NCBI GenBank assembly: GCA_029556915.1
Contig: JAKQIT010000060.1
Coordinates: 176,923 to 240,922 of the forward strand
DNA from: Pseudomonadota bacterium
GTDB taxonomy: Bacteria; Pseudomonadota; Gammaproteobacteria; Burkholderiales; Methylophilaceae
Direction: 5' to 3'
DNA length: 64,000 bases
The position numbers and the translations under genes were made by a program. The stretch's first letter is position 1. Every line of letters starts with the position of its first letter. Below the pieces are notes generated by a model. The model worked only from the letters and a program-made list of their open reading frames with translations, did not search any database and was not told the DNA's origin. This document shows, in pieces, positions 1 to 7,153 of this stretch.

Positions 1-1
1 G

Positions 2-151
2 AGTGTGTGGGCGAGAAACTTGTTGGATAAAGATTATGCAACACGTGGCTTTTTCTTCGGTAATAACCCTGCCAACGGCTATGATGATGAAAAATACTTA
101 CAATATGGCGAGCCACGTGTGGCTGGCGTTACTGTGACTTACGACTACTAA
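2..151 (+). CDS. TonB-dependent receptor, C-terminal end (partial)
   Basis: This is the last 49 codons of a gene that begins before the window. The translation has the alternating aromatic pattern of an outer-membrane beta barrel (SVWARNLLDKDY near the start) and ends VAGVTVTYDY. A terminal aromatic residue on the last strand is typical of outer-membrane proteins assembled by BAM. An NLxDKxY segment followed by a glycine/asparagine-rich loop and a last strand of the type GEPR-x-G-V is characteristic of the end of TonB-dependent receptors. It is followed by a hairpin terminator and then by thiamine-transport genes, so a vitamin B1 receptor is a reasonable guess. The substrate cannot be read from this fragment. 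Confidence 0.75.
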   Translation, partial: SVWARNLLDKDYATRGFFFGNNPANGYDDEKYLQYGEPRVAGVTVTYDY

Positions 152-158
152 TTTTATA

Positions 159-183
159 AGAGGGCTAGATTGCCCTCTTTTTT
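159..183 (+). terminator. Rho-independent terminator after the receptor gene
   Basis: AGAGGGC (159-165) pairs with GCCCTCT (172-178) around a six-base loop and runs into a T tract. It lies 8 bases after the receptor stop codon and 20 bases before the next start. It therefore ends or attenuates the receptor transcript before the thiamine-binding gene. Confidence 0.85.
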
Positions 184-203
184 ATTTAAATTTAAGGAAA
201 ATC

Positions 204-464
204 ATGCGTATTTCTGTGGATATTAGTCTTTATCCTTTATGTGAAGGCTATGTAGAGCCAATTTTGGCTTTTATTGCCAAGCTTGAGACCAATAAAAAAT
301 TAGTGGTTAAGCGTAATAGTTTGGCCACACAGGTGTTTGGCGAATATCGCGATGTGATGGATTGTTTGGACGCCGAAATGGAAGTAGTGTTTAATGCCTT
401 GCCGCATAGTGTATTTGTGATGAAGTTTATCGGCACTTACCGTGCCGATGTGGTGGATGTCTAA
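204..464 (+). CDS. YkoF/MTH1187-like thiamine-binding protein
   Basis: An 86-residue cytosolic protein with the N-terminus MRISVDISLYPL and the PI-x-x-FI segment typical of the small ferredoxin-fold thiamine or hydroxymethylpyrimidine binding family (YkoF, MTH1187). No signal peptide or membrane segment is visible. The start is supported by TAAGGAAA seven bases before the ATG. Only three bases separate its stop from the next ATG, so it is co-transcribed with the PnuC-type transporter downstream. That neighbourhood supports a role as a cytosolic thiamine-binding or buffering protein. The ligand is inferred from family and context, not from individual binding residues. Confidence 0.7.
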   Translation: MRISVDISLYPLCEGYVEPILAFIAKLETNKKLVVKRNSLATQVFGEYRDVMDCLDAEMEVVFNALPHSVFVMKFIGTYRADVVDV

Positions 465-467
465 GAG

Positions 468-1082
468 ATGTTGCAAGCAATCACACTCGCTTTGCATCAA
501 ATGTCAGGCTGGGAAATCACCGCCGCGTTGATGGGAGTGGCTTATATTCTTTTGGCAGCCAAAGAGTCACAATGGTGTTGGCTGTTTGCCTTTTTAAGTA
601 CACTGATTTATACCGTACTTTTTTGGGAAGGTCAGTTGCCTATGCAAGCGCTGCTTAATTTTTATTATATGGGCATGGCAGTTTATGGGTTTTGGTTATG
701 GCGAACAGGCGTTACACAAGCGCAAGGCACACAAACGCAAAGTTTAACTATTAGCACTTGGCGATGGCGACAACATGCGCTATTTATTGTGGTGGGTATC
801 GTGTTAAGTAGCCTGGTGAGTATGTATTTGCAAAAAACTGGGCAATCGCAAAGCCCTGTTTTAGATGCTTACACTACAGTTTTTTCTGTGCTGAATACTT
901 GGTTGATTGCAAAAAAAATATTGGAAAACTGGCTGTATTGGGTGACGATTGATGCAGCGGCGACGGTGTTGTATTTTCAAACCGGCTATTACGCCACCAT
1001 GTTGTTATTTGTGCTCAACACCTTCATGGCGATTGCGGGTTATGTGGCTTGGGTGAGGCTTTATAAAAAGCAAGCGCACTAA
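468..1082 (+). CDS. pnuC: PnuC-family vitamin transporter (probably thiamine, PnuT)
   Basis: A 204-residue inner-membrane protein with about seven hydrophobic segments. It carries the W-x-x-A-F-x-S-T-L-x-Y start of the PnuC fold and a GFWLWR segment matching the conserved Trp-rich substrate region. PnuC proteins move nicotinamide riboside, riboflavin (PnuX) or thiamine (PnuT) by facilitated diffusion, and a cytosolic kinase traps the substrate. A small thiamine-binding protein lies upstream and an APH-like kinase converges downstream, overlapping by four bases. This suits PnuT better than nicotinamide riboside transport. The family is clear; the substrate is inferred. Confidence 0.8.
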   Translation: MLQAITLALHQMSGWEITAALMGVAYILLAAKESQWCWLFAFLSTLIYTVLFWEGQLPMQALLNFYYMGMAVYGFWLWRTGVTQAQGTQTQSLTISTWRWRQHALFIVVGIVLSSLVSMYLQKTGQSQSPVLDAYTTVFSVLNTWLIAKKILENWLYWVTIDAAATVLYFQTGYYATMLLFVLNTFMAIAGYVAWVRLYKKQAH

Positions 1083-1951
1083 ATTTGTTGCATCCAGCGT
1101 GTTAAGCCTGTCTCGCCTAATACGTTCATTAAAAACAACAATAATTGGTAGCAGGGCTTTTGTTGGGTATAGTCTGGCCAAATGTGCGTTTGGCAGTATT
1201 GTCGTTTAAATAAAAGCCATTGCGCAGGGCTAAGCACATATTGTAAAAGCACAAGGTCTAGATTTTTTGGGGCGATTACAAACGCATCTAAATCAATCAG
1301 CGCTAAGCTCTCATCTTCTAGACATCGTAGCTGATCCCAACGCAAATCGAGCATCATGGGTACAAATGTAGTTTCTATTATCTTGCCAGCTAGCGCCAAT
1401 ATGGTTTGAATTTGTGCAGTTTTTTCTATCTTATTTTGCTGCAACAAAAATGTTAGTGTGTTTTGCAATCGCTCAGGCCAACCGTTGGCTGAAAATTGCG
1501 GTGCATGCAAATTACCCCAGCGCGTATGGGGGTGCTGGTGCAGGCGCGCAATATGGTTTGCCAAGGCCGTCACTTCTGCATCATTGATTTTGTTTGCTTC
1601 TGAATCTACCCCTACTAAAAAGCGCGTTAGTACAAAACGGTTGGGCGCGGATGCCATGTAATCTGGCACTTGCAGCGCGCTGTTTTGTGATAAAAAATCA
1701 TGCGTGCATTGGATGTTGCCTAGATTATTTGGAAAGTCTGCATCAAATAAATGGTTAAGGCCTAACCAAAAAGCTGACTGCGCAATTTTTACTTGATTGC
1801 ACACCTTTAATACCATTTCCCCATCAGCGGTTTGGCAGCGCCAAACAAGATGCGTGCTGTCATGAAATTTGCTGGGTATCGCGACAGGTTTTGCCAGCAG
1901 TTTAGGTAAGTTGGCTTGCTCGGCTGCGGTTAATTGCGGGTACGTTAACAT
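1079..1951 (-). CDS. APH/thiamine-kinase-like phosphotransferase
   Basis: About 290 residues with the layout of the aminoglycoside/choline/thiamine kinase superfamily. There is an N-lobe with a VWRCQTADGEMVLKV strand pair, then a catalytic-loop equivalent reading MLDLRWDQ, then ALIDLDAF as the metal-binding Asp motif. The classical H-x-D-x-x-x-x-N catalytic loop is altered here (D-L-R-W-D-Q), so activity should not be assumed. The frame can be extended to a GTG at 2017, but the upstream part would be translated across a good -10 sequence (TATAAT, 1988-1993), so I prefer the ATG at 1951. Its position beside a PnuC transporter suggests it phosphorylates the imported vitamin. Confidence 0.6.
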   Translation of the reverse strand: MLTYPQLTAAEQANLPKLLAKPVAIPSKFHDSTHLVWRCQTADGEMVLKVCNQVKIAQSAFWLGLNHLFDADFPNNLGNIQCTHDFLSQNSALQVPDYMASAPNRFVLTRFLVGVDSEANKINDAEVTALANHIARLHQHPHTRWGNLHAPQFSANGWPERLQNTLTFLLQQNKIEKTAQIQTILALAGKIIETTFVPMMLDLRWDQLRCLEDESLALIDLDAFVIAPKNLDLVLLQYVLSPAQWLLFKRQYCQTHIWPDYTQQKPCYQLLLFLMNVLGETGLTRWMQQI

Positions 1952-1987
1952 AAAAAATGCGTGTATTAGACTCGCAATAAAAAATGT

Positions 1988-1993
1988 ATTATA
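1988..1993 (-). promoter_or_regulatory. -10 element for the kinase-like gene
   Basis: A perfect TATAAT on the minus strand, 37 bases before the preferred ATG at 1951. No convincing -35 is seen at the correct distance; TTGACA occurs nearby but only 11 bases away. The element supports the shorter start of the kinase-like gene. Confidence 0.4.
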
Positions 1994-2133
1994 CAAGTCA
2001 AAGTTGTCAAAATTCACGCTAGCATGTTGTTAGCAAGGCATGTTTTTTTAAAAACCACTAAAAATATAGGCAGAAATAACAAAAAGTGTTATAAATACCT
2101 TCAATTAAGAATAAATGGGGTTTGGGGTTAATT

Positions 2134-2274
2134 ATGATATTACTAGCGATTTATTATATAGTCGCCATAACAGTGCTGGTGTTGCATTTTACTGGGCATT
2201 TAGAGCGCTGGAATATGGAATGGCTCGTTTTGGTGATGGCCGCAACGGTTTTCCCAGCGGTACTTTATCTGTAA
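2134..2274 (+). CDS. Small hypothetical membrane protein (46 aa)
   Basis: An open frame of 46 codons with two hydrophobic stretches (LLAIYYIVAITVLVLHF, and LVLVMAAT to the end) joined by a short polar turn. It therefore looks like a two-helix inner-membrane miniprotein. A G-rich stretch about ten bases upstream (ATGGGGTTTGGGG) could serve as ribosome binding site. It lies alone between a divergent kinase-like gene and a converging SDR gene. I do not recognise a family, and the call rests on composition and the otherwise empty gap. Confidence 0.4.
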   Translation: MILLAIYYIVAITVLVLHFTGHLERWNMEWLVLVMAATVFPAVLYL

Positions 2275-2277
2275 GCG

Positions 2278-3084
2278 CTACTTTTTCTTGGTAGTTAAAA
2301 ACGGCACGGCAAGTGCCGTTTGTTTTTTGAGCCCCATATTTACCATTTTTGGCGCAACGCCATTAAGCCATGCAAATAAGCTTTGCGGTTGGCCAATAAA
2401 TACTTCTTGTTTTTCATTTTCAATTGCTTTGACAACAATATCTGCTACGATTTCTGGTTTGTCCATTTTTTGGCCTGCTTTTTCAAGCATAGCGGTGGTG
2501 GTGGTGTCATTCATGGTCGTTGCAATCGCGCGCGGGGCAATATAAGTAACGCCAATTTGGGTGTCAACCAACTCGCGTCGCAGGGCTTGTGAAAAGCCAT
2601 GTACGGCAAACTTGCTGGCGCAATAGGTGGCGTAATGCGGAAAGCCCAGAGAGCCAAAAATTGAGCCTATCATCACAAAATGCCCTTGATTTTTGGCTTT
2701 AAATTGTGGCAATAACGCACGTGTAAGCTGAATAAGCGCGGTTACATTGGTATTAATAATCTGCGCAATCCGTTCATCCGTTTGATCTTCAAGCTGAATA
2801 AAATCTAAAATACCGGCGTTATTGATCAGTAAATCGATGTTGCCTAGCTTTTGTTGGGCTTCAGTCGCTAACTGTTGCGCAATATTGGCTTGGTTAAAAT
2901 CTGCGATTATGGCGACATGCGAGCCATTAAATGCCGGAAGGGTTTGAATTAAAGCATGAAGTTTGCTGCTATCGCGCCCGACTAAGGCTAATATTGCGCC
3001 TTTTTCGGCCAATTTTTGCGCTAATACGCTACCCACGCCACCTGTTGCGCCTGTGAGTAAAATGCGTTTGCCATAAATTTGCAT
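2278..3084 (-). CDS. SDR-family oxidoreductase
   Basis: A 268-residue classical short-chain dehydrogenase/reductase. It has the Rossmann motif TGATGGVG at the N-terminus, NNAG in the middle, a GSIFGS strand with the catalytic Ser, and Y-C-A-S-K as the catalytic Tyr/Lys pair. This makes it an NAD(P)H-dependent reductase or dehydrogenase in the cytosol. The ATG at 3084 is preferred over the upstream in-frame ATG because AGAGGAAA lies seven bases before it. It is the last gene of a minus-strand cluster with a diiron oxidase, an AMP-forming ligase and a GNAT-like protein, but a 222-base gap with a dispersed repeat separates it from them. The substrate is unknown. Confidence 0.85.
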   Translation of the reverse strand: MQIYGKRILLTGATGGVGSVLAQKLAEKGAILALVGRDSSKLHALIQTLPAFNGSHVAIIADFNQANIAQQLATEAQQKLGNIDLLINNAGILDFIQLEDQTDERIAQIINTNVTALIQLTRALLPQFKAKNQGHFVMIGSIFGSLGFPHYATYCASKFAVHGFSQALRRELVDTQIGVTYIAPRAIATTMNDTTTTAMLEKAGQKMDKPEIVADIVVKAIENEKQEVFIGQPQSLFAWLNGVAPKMVNMGLKKQTALAVPFLTTKKK

Positions 3085-3172
3085 GATATTTCCTCTCATG
3101 TTTAAGTCCAAAAATGCGCAATATTTTAGCCAGATTTTTGCTGATATTTTTACTTTAAAAGCACCATCAAAA

Positions 3173-3226
3173 CCCCCGAGAAAATTTTATGCCTCTGCAA
3201 GCCAGTATCCATGCGGCTTCCAGAGC
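3173..3226 (+). repeat. Dispersed stem-loop repeat, copy 1
   Basis: CCCCCGAG at 3173-3180 precedes a core at 3191-3226, in which CTCTGCAAGCC pairs with GGCTTCCAGAG around the loop AGTATCCATGC. The CTCGGGG box lies to the left, while the stem-loop has the orientation it shows in copies with a right-hand box. The hairpin is thus inverted relative to its box. It lies within a same-strand gene cluster, unlike most other copies. Confidence 0.8.
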
Positions 3227-3306
3227 ATCAAAATGATGTTGGGTGAAAAAATATGCATTTTAGTATGATTTTTATCACTAATATTTTGCCATCATAAATT
3301 GCAAAA

Positions 3307-3981
3307 TCAGTGCATCAATCGTGCTTCAATGTCTCTAAATATATCACCATAAAGTTTATAAAACACTTTTGCGCTGTGAATAATCATCGCTTGGTCATTT
3401 TTATCGGTGACTTGGTTCATTAAGCTTTCATAAAATGACACGTGACTAATATCTAATGAGCCGTGAGAAAGCAAATAACTAAAAGCTTTTTTAGGTAAGT
3501 TTAGGCTGGTCATCAATTTTTCACCAGCTTGGGTGGCAACCGCTGTGCTGGTGCCTTCAAGCACCAAGACCATACCGAAAAACCCAACTGGATTTACGCG
3601 TTGAATCATGTCGTAAGCATAGGCGACCATGATTTCGGTAGCTGCACTTGCGCTGGTTTGCGCAGTTTTACTCGCGCGCACCGCTTCTTTATCTCCGCCG
3701 CATTCGGCAATGTCGCTTAACACCCATTCTTGATGACCCATTTCTTCTTCAATATATTCGCCAATCGCAGTGCGTAGCCACTCATATTGTCCGCTTAAGC
3801 GCCCACCACAGCTCATCAGAAGCGGTGTTGTGTGCTTCACGTGGTGATAAGCTTGCGTTAAAAAGCCAATGTAGGTTTCAAGCGAAATCTGCCCTTGTCC
3901 ACCTTGCGTAATCAGAGGCAAGCGCATAAGTGCATTGCGCTCAACTTCTGTCTCTTTGAGTAAAGTTTGGTAAAAAGTCAT
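3307..3981 (-). CDS. Haem-oxygenase-like diiron oxidase (TenA/CADD-like)
   Basis: A 224-residue all-helical protein of the iron-containing redox enzyme (Haem_oxygenas_2/TenA-like) superfamily. Candidate metal ligands are present in the order expected for haem-oxygenase-like diiron oxidases: E75-E80 with H83 in EYIEEEMGH, E142 in VLVLEG, and H173, D177 and H180 in SHGSLDISH. The H-x3-D-x2-H spacing resembles that remembered for CADD. Members include UndA (fatty acid decarboxylation), SznF (N-oxygenation) and CADD. GGAG seven bases before the ATG supports the start. It lies 23 bases after the AMP ligase gene, so it probably oxidises a product made or activated by that enzyme. Databases often label such proteins TenA, but the ligand set argues for an oxidase. 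Confidence 0.75.
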   Translation of the reverse strand: MTFYQTLLKETEVERNALMRLPLITQGGQGQISLETYIGFLTQAYHHVKHTTPLLMSCGGRLSGQYEWLRTAIGEYIEEEMGHQEWVLSDIAECGGDKEAVRASKTAQTSASAATEIMVAYAYDMIQRVNPVGFFGMVLVLEGTSTAVATQAGEKLMTSLNLPKKAFSYLLSHGSLDISHVSFYESLMNQVTDKNDQAMIIHSAKVFYKLYGDIFRDIEARLMH

Positions 3982-4004
3982 ACGGTTTCTCCAAAAGTTT
4001 GCGC

Positions 4005-5486
4005 TTAGTATAAGTAAAGCGCGTTAATTTTATCTTGGTAATTTTTTAAAATCATGTCACGGCGATTTTTGCCGTTAGTGGTGAGTTGCTGGTTTTGGGC
4101 TGAAAACGGCGCGTCTGCAATAATGTAGCGACCAATACGGGCGTAATCGGGCAAATCAGCATTAATGCTATCAATGGTAGTTTGAATAACTGGATTTGAG
4201 GCTGGTTGCCTTGGCACAATCACAGCCACATTCCAAGGTTTAGCCTCTCCAAACAGCGCTGCTTGCGCAATATGGGGCGAATTTTTTAACTCGCGCTCCA
4301 CCCATTCTGGCGATACATTACGCCCAAATGAAGTGATAAACACATTCTTTTTTCGCCCATTAATAAACAAATAACCCTCTTCATCTAAATAACCAATATC
4401 ACCCGTATCTATATAATCTTGTGCGGGTGTGAGCGCTTGCTCACCAGTGTAGCCCAGTAAATTTGCGCCTTTTACAAACACTTCATTTTTATCGGAGATT
4501 TTAACTTTCACGTGCGGTAAAGGTTTTCCAGCACTGCCTATTTTGTTGCCTTGCGGTGTGTTGAGCGAAACCACAGAAGCACTCTCTGATAAACCGTAGC
4601 CCTCAAAAATAGGCAAGCCAAGTTTCAGCGCTCGTTGTAATAATTGTGGTGAAACAGATGCACCGCCTACCGCTAAAAACCGTAAATGCGGCAACTTATC
4701 TGCGCCATTTTCGCAAGCAACCACCAACGCCTGCAGCATTTCGGGGATAAAAATGGCGGTGGTTACTTGGTTTTGTAAAAGTGCAGCATGTAACAGTGAA
4801 ACATCGAGCTTGCTCCCCATTAAGCCGACTTGCTCGCTGGGTAATAAATGCACTGTTGCGCCAGCCAAAAGTGCTGCGTAAACGCCAGCCACATTTTCAA
4901 GTAAAGTAGCCAGTGGCAATACGCATAAATGCTGGTCTAGCGTATTGAGTTGCGTAGCAATGCGAATAGCGTTGGCCACCTGCAACATGGCTTGTGCACT
5001 TAAACAAACGCCTTTTGGGTGACCAGTAGTGCCAGAAGTATAAGTAATTTTTGCGGTATCAGCAGGGAGCGTTTTACTCGGGATATTTAGCTTATAGGCG
5101 GTGAGTGTTTTGCCCGCTATGGTAATGTGCGACGACGTTTGAATAAAATCAGCAAACAAATTGCTGTAATGCGCAGGGTTGTCCGTAATGAGTACACTCA
5201 CTCCAGCATCTTGCACTGCGTGTTGCATTTGTGCGGCTGAAAAAAATGCAGGTAATGGCACCGTTGGGTTTGCATTAGCCATCGCAGCTAAATCAAGCAC
5301 CACCCATGTCGGGCTATTTTCTACAGCCAATGCGATTGTGGCTTGGCCCGCAAAATCTAGCAGGATTGTTCGCGCTGCATGCACAGCTGCATATAATTCT
5401 GTGTAACTTAAGGTGCTATTTTGCCCTAGTAAAGCAATGTGGTCAGCTTGTGCGTGGGCGTGCTTTGCGAGTTGTTCAAATAACAT
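4005..5486 (-). CDS. AMP-dependent acyl ligase (ANL superfamily)
   Basis: A 493-residue adenylate-forming enzyme. Visible motifs in order are the P-loop ITYTSGTTGHPKGV, EGYGLSES, the YIDTGDIG Asp motif with GRKKNVF for the domain hinge, and a C-terminal TTNGKNRR carrying the catalytic Lys. It activates a carboxylic acid as acyl-AMP and may pass it to CoA or to another acceptor. At 493 residues it is slightly short of typical long-chain acyl-CoA synthetases. It lies between the GNAT-like gene (20 bases upstream) and the diiron oxidase gene (23 bases downstream) in an apparent operon. Its acyl substrate cannot be read from sequence. Confidence 0.88.
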   Translation of the reverse strand: MLFEQLAKHAHAQADHIALLGQNSTLSYTELYAAVHAARTILLDFAGQATIALAVENSPTWVVLDLAAMANANPTVPLPAFFSAAQMQHAVQDAGVSVLITDNPAHYSNLFADFIQTSSHITIAGKTLTAYKLNIPSKTLPADTAKITYTSGTTGHPKGVCLSAQAMLQVANAIRIATQLNTLDQHLCVLPLATLLENVAGVYAALLAGATVHLLPSEQVGLMGSKLDVSLLHAALLQNQVTTAIFIPEMLQALVVACENGADKLPHLRFLAVGGASVSPQLLQRALKLGLPIFEGYGLSESASVVSLNTPQGNKIGSAGKPLPHVKVKISDKNEVFVKGANLLGYTGEQALTPAQDYIDTGDIGYLDEEGYLFINGRKKNVFITSFGRNVSPEWVERELKNSPHIAQAALFGEAKPWNVAVIVPRQPASNPVIQTTIDSINADLPDYARIGRYIIADAPFSAQNQQLTTNGKNRRDMILKNYQDKINALYLY

Positions 5487-5506
5487 GTGGTTGATATTTA
5501 AGCCTT

Positions 5507-6187
5507 TTATAGTTGCGCAACACCACGTACAGCAACTACCTGAGGCGCATTATCGTAGTAACTTCCCCAAGTGACAAGTTCGCTAGCACTTAAGCGGTTT
5601 TTATCTGCACCTTGCAGGGCAAATACATCTCTGCCGCCTTTAATTAAGCCATTTTGCAAACTATGATGTGCTGTAGCCACACACCATTCCACGCCAATAT
5701 CTAAGCTGTGTTGAATCACATGTGCAATCAACACCCCTGCATTGCGAGGATTTGCAACGGCTAAGTTGCCGATCTCGGTAATTTGGAATCGCGTGATAAT
5801 TCGATTAAACCGTTGAGAAAACACCTTTTCTACAGGTGAATCTAAGTAGCGCTCTAAGAATAACGGGGCTTCACTGGCTTTACGCATGCCAAAAGCTGCT
5901 ACTAATTGCCCATGTTCATCGCGTAGGCTCACTAAAGTGGGCATAAATTGTTGCACATCTGCGCCATAGGTTTTTGCAAAAACATCATGCACAAATTGTT
6001 CAATTTCTTGGCGGTCTGGTGCGTGGATGTCAGAACTTGTCAGCGCGACATTCTCAGCGCGATGGCGCTTAGCGGCAGCAAAAGGGCGAATTTGATAGGC
6101 CATCTCTGCATTGAACATTCGTGGCGTAATGCCAAAATTGAGTGCTTGGGCTGTGAGCATTTTATACTTCATCCTTGCAATTTCCAT
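5507..6187 (-). CDS. Thermostable hemolysin family protein (GNAT-like fold)
   Basis: A 226-residue protein matching the T_hemolysin family: a central FVHDVFAKTYGADV helix, FMPTLVSLRDEHGQLVAAFG as a beta hairpin, and FLERYLDSPVE. The family was named after a Vibrio haemolysin, but its fold relates to GNAT acyltransferases and autoinducer synthases. An acyl transfer function is at least as likely as cytolysis, and no signal peptide is present. It is the first gene of the cluster with an acyl ligase, a diiron oxidase and an SDR. The start is uncertain: ATGs at 6187 and shortly after it are all in frame, and AAGGATG lies near the third of them. Confidence 0.7.
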   Translation of the reverse strand: MEIARMKYKMLTAQALNFGITPRMFNAEMAYQIRPFAAAKRHRAENVALTSSDIHAPDRQEIEQFVHDVFAKTYGADVQQFMPTLVSLRDEHGQLVAAFGMRKASEAPLFLERYLDSPVEKVFSQRFNRIITRFQITEIGNLAVANPRNAGVLIAHVIQHSLDIGVEWCVATAHHSLQNGLIKGGRDVFALQGADKNRLSASELVTWGSYYDNAPQVVAVRGVAQL

Positions 6188-6321
6188 TTAGATGGTCTTG
6201 ATACTGCAAGTTGTGTGCCAGCTAAAAATACGAACAATATAGACAAAAACGCTGCTTTTAATGCAAGCAATGCATATCCAGCAAGATAAATCCTGCAAAA
6301 ATTGCAGTCATTAAGTGGTCG

Positions 6322-6346
6322 TTAGTGACTAATAATGTATATACAT
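6322..6346. promoter_or_regulatory. Two adjacent palindromes upstream of the PAP2 gene
   Basis: TTAGTGACTAA (6322-6332) and ATGTATATACAT (6335-6346) are two short palindromes almost touching each other, 43 bases before the PAP2 start and between divergent genes. They may be operator half-sites or promoter DNA. No regulator is adjacent, and the AT-rich context makes chance palindromes possible. Confidence 0.3.
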
Positions 6347-6388
6347 CAATATGTTAGCAAGATGGCGTAATTGTTGCTCAGTTAGCGC

Positions 6389-7132
6389 ATGTTTAAAAAA
6401 ATAGATGCTTTTAATTTGTGTGAACAACTCGCACAGTTTGGTTTATGGCTAAAACTCGTTTTGCCAGCAGTGTTATTTGCAATGTGGATGGTTTGGGGGT
6501 ACGCCAACACATCATGGGACATGCATTTAACGAATTTATTTTTTGATGCGCAACATCAGCAGTTTTATTTAAGGCATCAGTCTTTTCTCAGTGATTTTAT
6601 GCATGTTGGCTTGAAGTGGTTGATGGTTGCCGTTGCGCTGTTGAGTTTCATGTTAGGGGTTTTGGCATATAAGTTAAAAGTGCTTAAGCCAATTCAGCGA
6701 CCTTTGTTTTGGGCGTTTGCGGGCACGGTTGTATCTTCAAGTACGGTGGCAATGCTCAAGCATTCTAGTATGCATGGATGTCCATGGGATTTAGCGATAT
6801 ATGGCGGTGACTTACCCTATTTACCGTTATTTTCCAGTTTGCCGGATGGTGTTCAAGCGGGAGCGTGCTTTCCTGCAGGCCACCCTTCTGGTGGGTTTGC
6901 CTTAATGGCTTTTTATTTTGCATTTAGACAAATAAAGCCGCAGTTTGCAGTTGGTATGTTGTGGTTGGGTGTGTTTTTTGGGTTGGCGATGGGCTTTGCG
7001 CAAGTAATGCGCGGCGCACATTTTTTATCACACGTATTGTGGAGCGGCTGGGTGGTATGGGTGGCTTTGCTATTACTTTATTTAATGTGGCCGCCAATCA
7101 AAGTGGGCACAAACAGCAATGAGATTTTTTAG
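6389..7132 (+). CDS. PAP2-family membrane phosphatase
   Basis: A 247-residue inner-membrane protein with about six hydrophobic segments. It carries the PAP2 active-site motifs: the KHSSMHGCPWDL region in place of K-x6-R-P, then FPAGHPSGG (P-S-G-H type motif with His), then RGAHFLSHVLWSG (the R-x5-H motif with the nucleophile His). Such enzymes dephosphorylate lipid pyrophosphates or lipid A at the periplasmic face. No strong ribosome binding site precedes the ATG. The LTA-synthase-like gene follows after about 20 bases, suggesting both act on the same envelope lipid or glycan. The exact lipid substrate is unknown. Confidence 0.82.
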   Translation: MFKKIDAFNLCEQLAQFGLWLKLVLPAVLFAMWMVWGYANTSWDMHLTNLFFDAQHQQFYLRHQSFLSDFMHVGLKWLMVAVALLSFMLGVLAYKLKVLKPIQRPLFWAFAGTVVSSSTVAMLKHSSMHGCPWDLAIYGGDLPYLPLFSSLPDGVQAGACFPAGHPSGGFALMAFYFAFRQIKPQFAVGMLWLGVFFGLAMGFAQVMRGAHFLSHVLWSGWVVWVALLLLYLMWPPIKVGTNSNEIF

Positions 7133-7153
7133 TTTATATTTAGATTGATATTT

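Noticed and set aside
3083-3268. 61-codon plus frame between the SDR and oxidase genes
   Set aside because: It is largely made of the dispersed repeat and the SDR promoter region.
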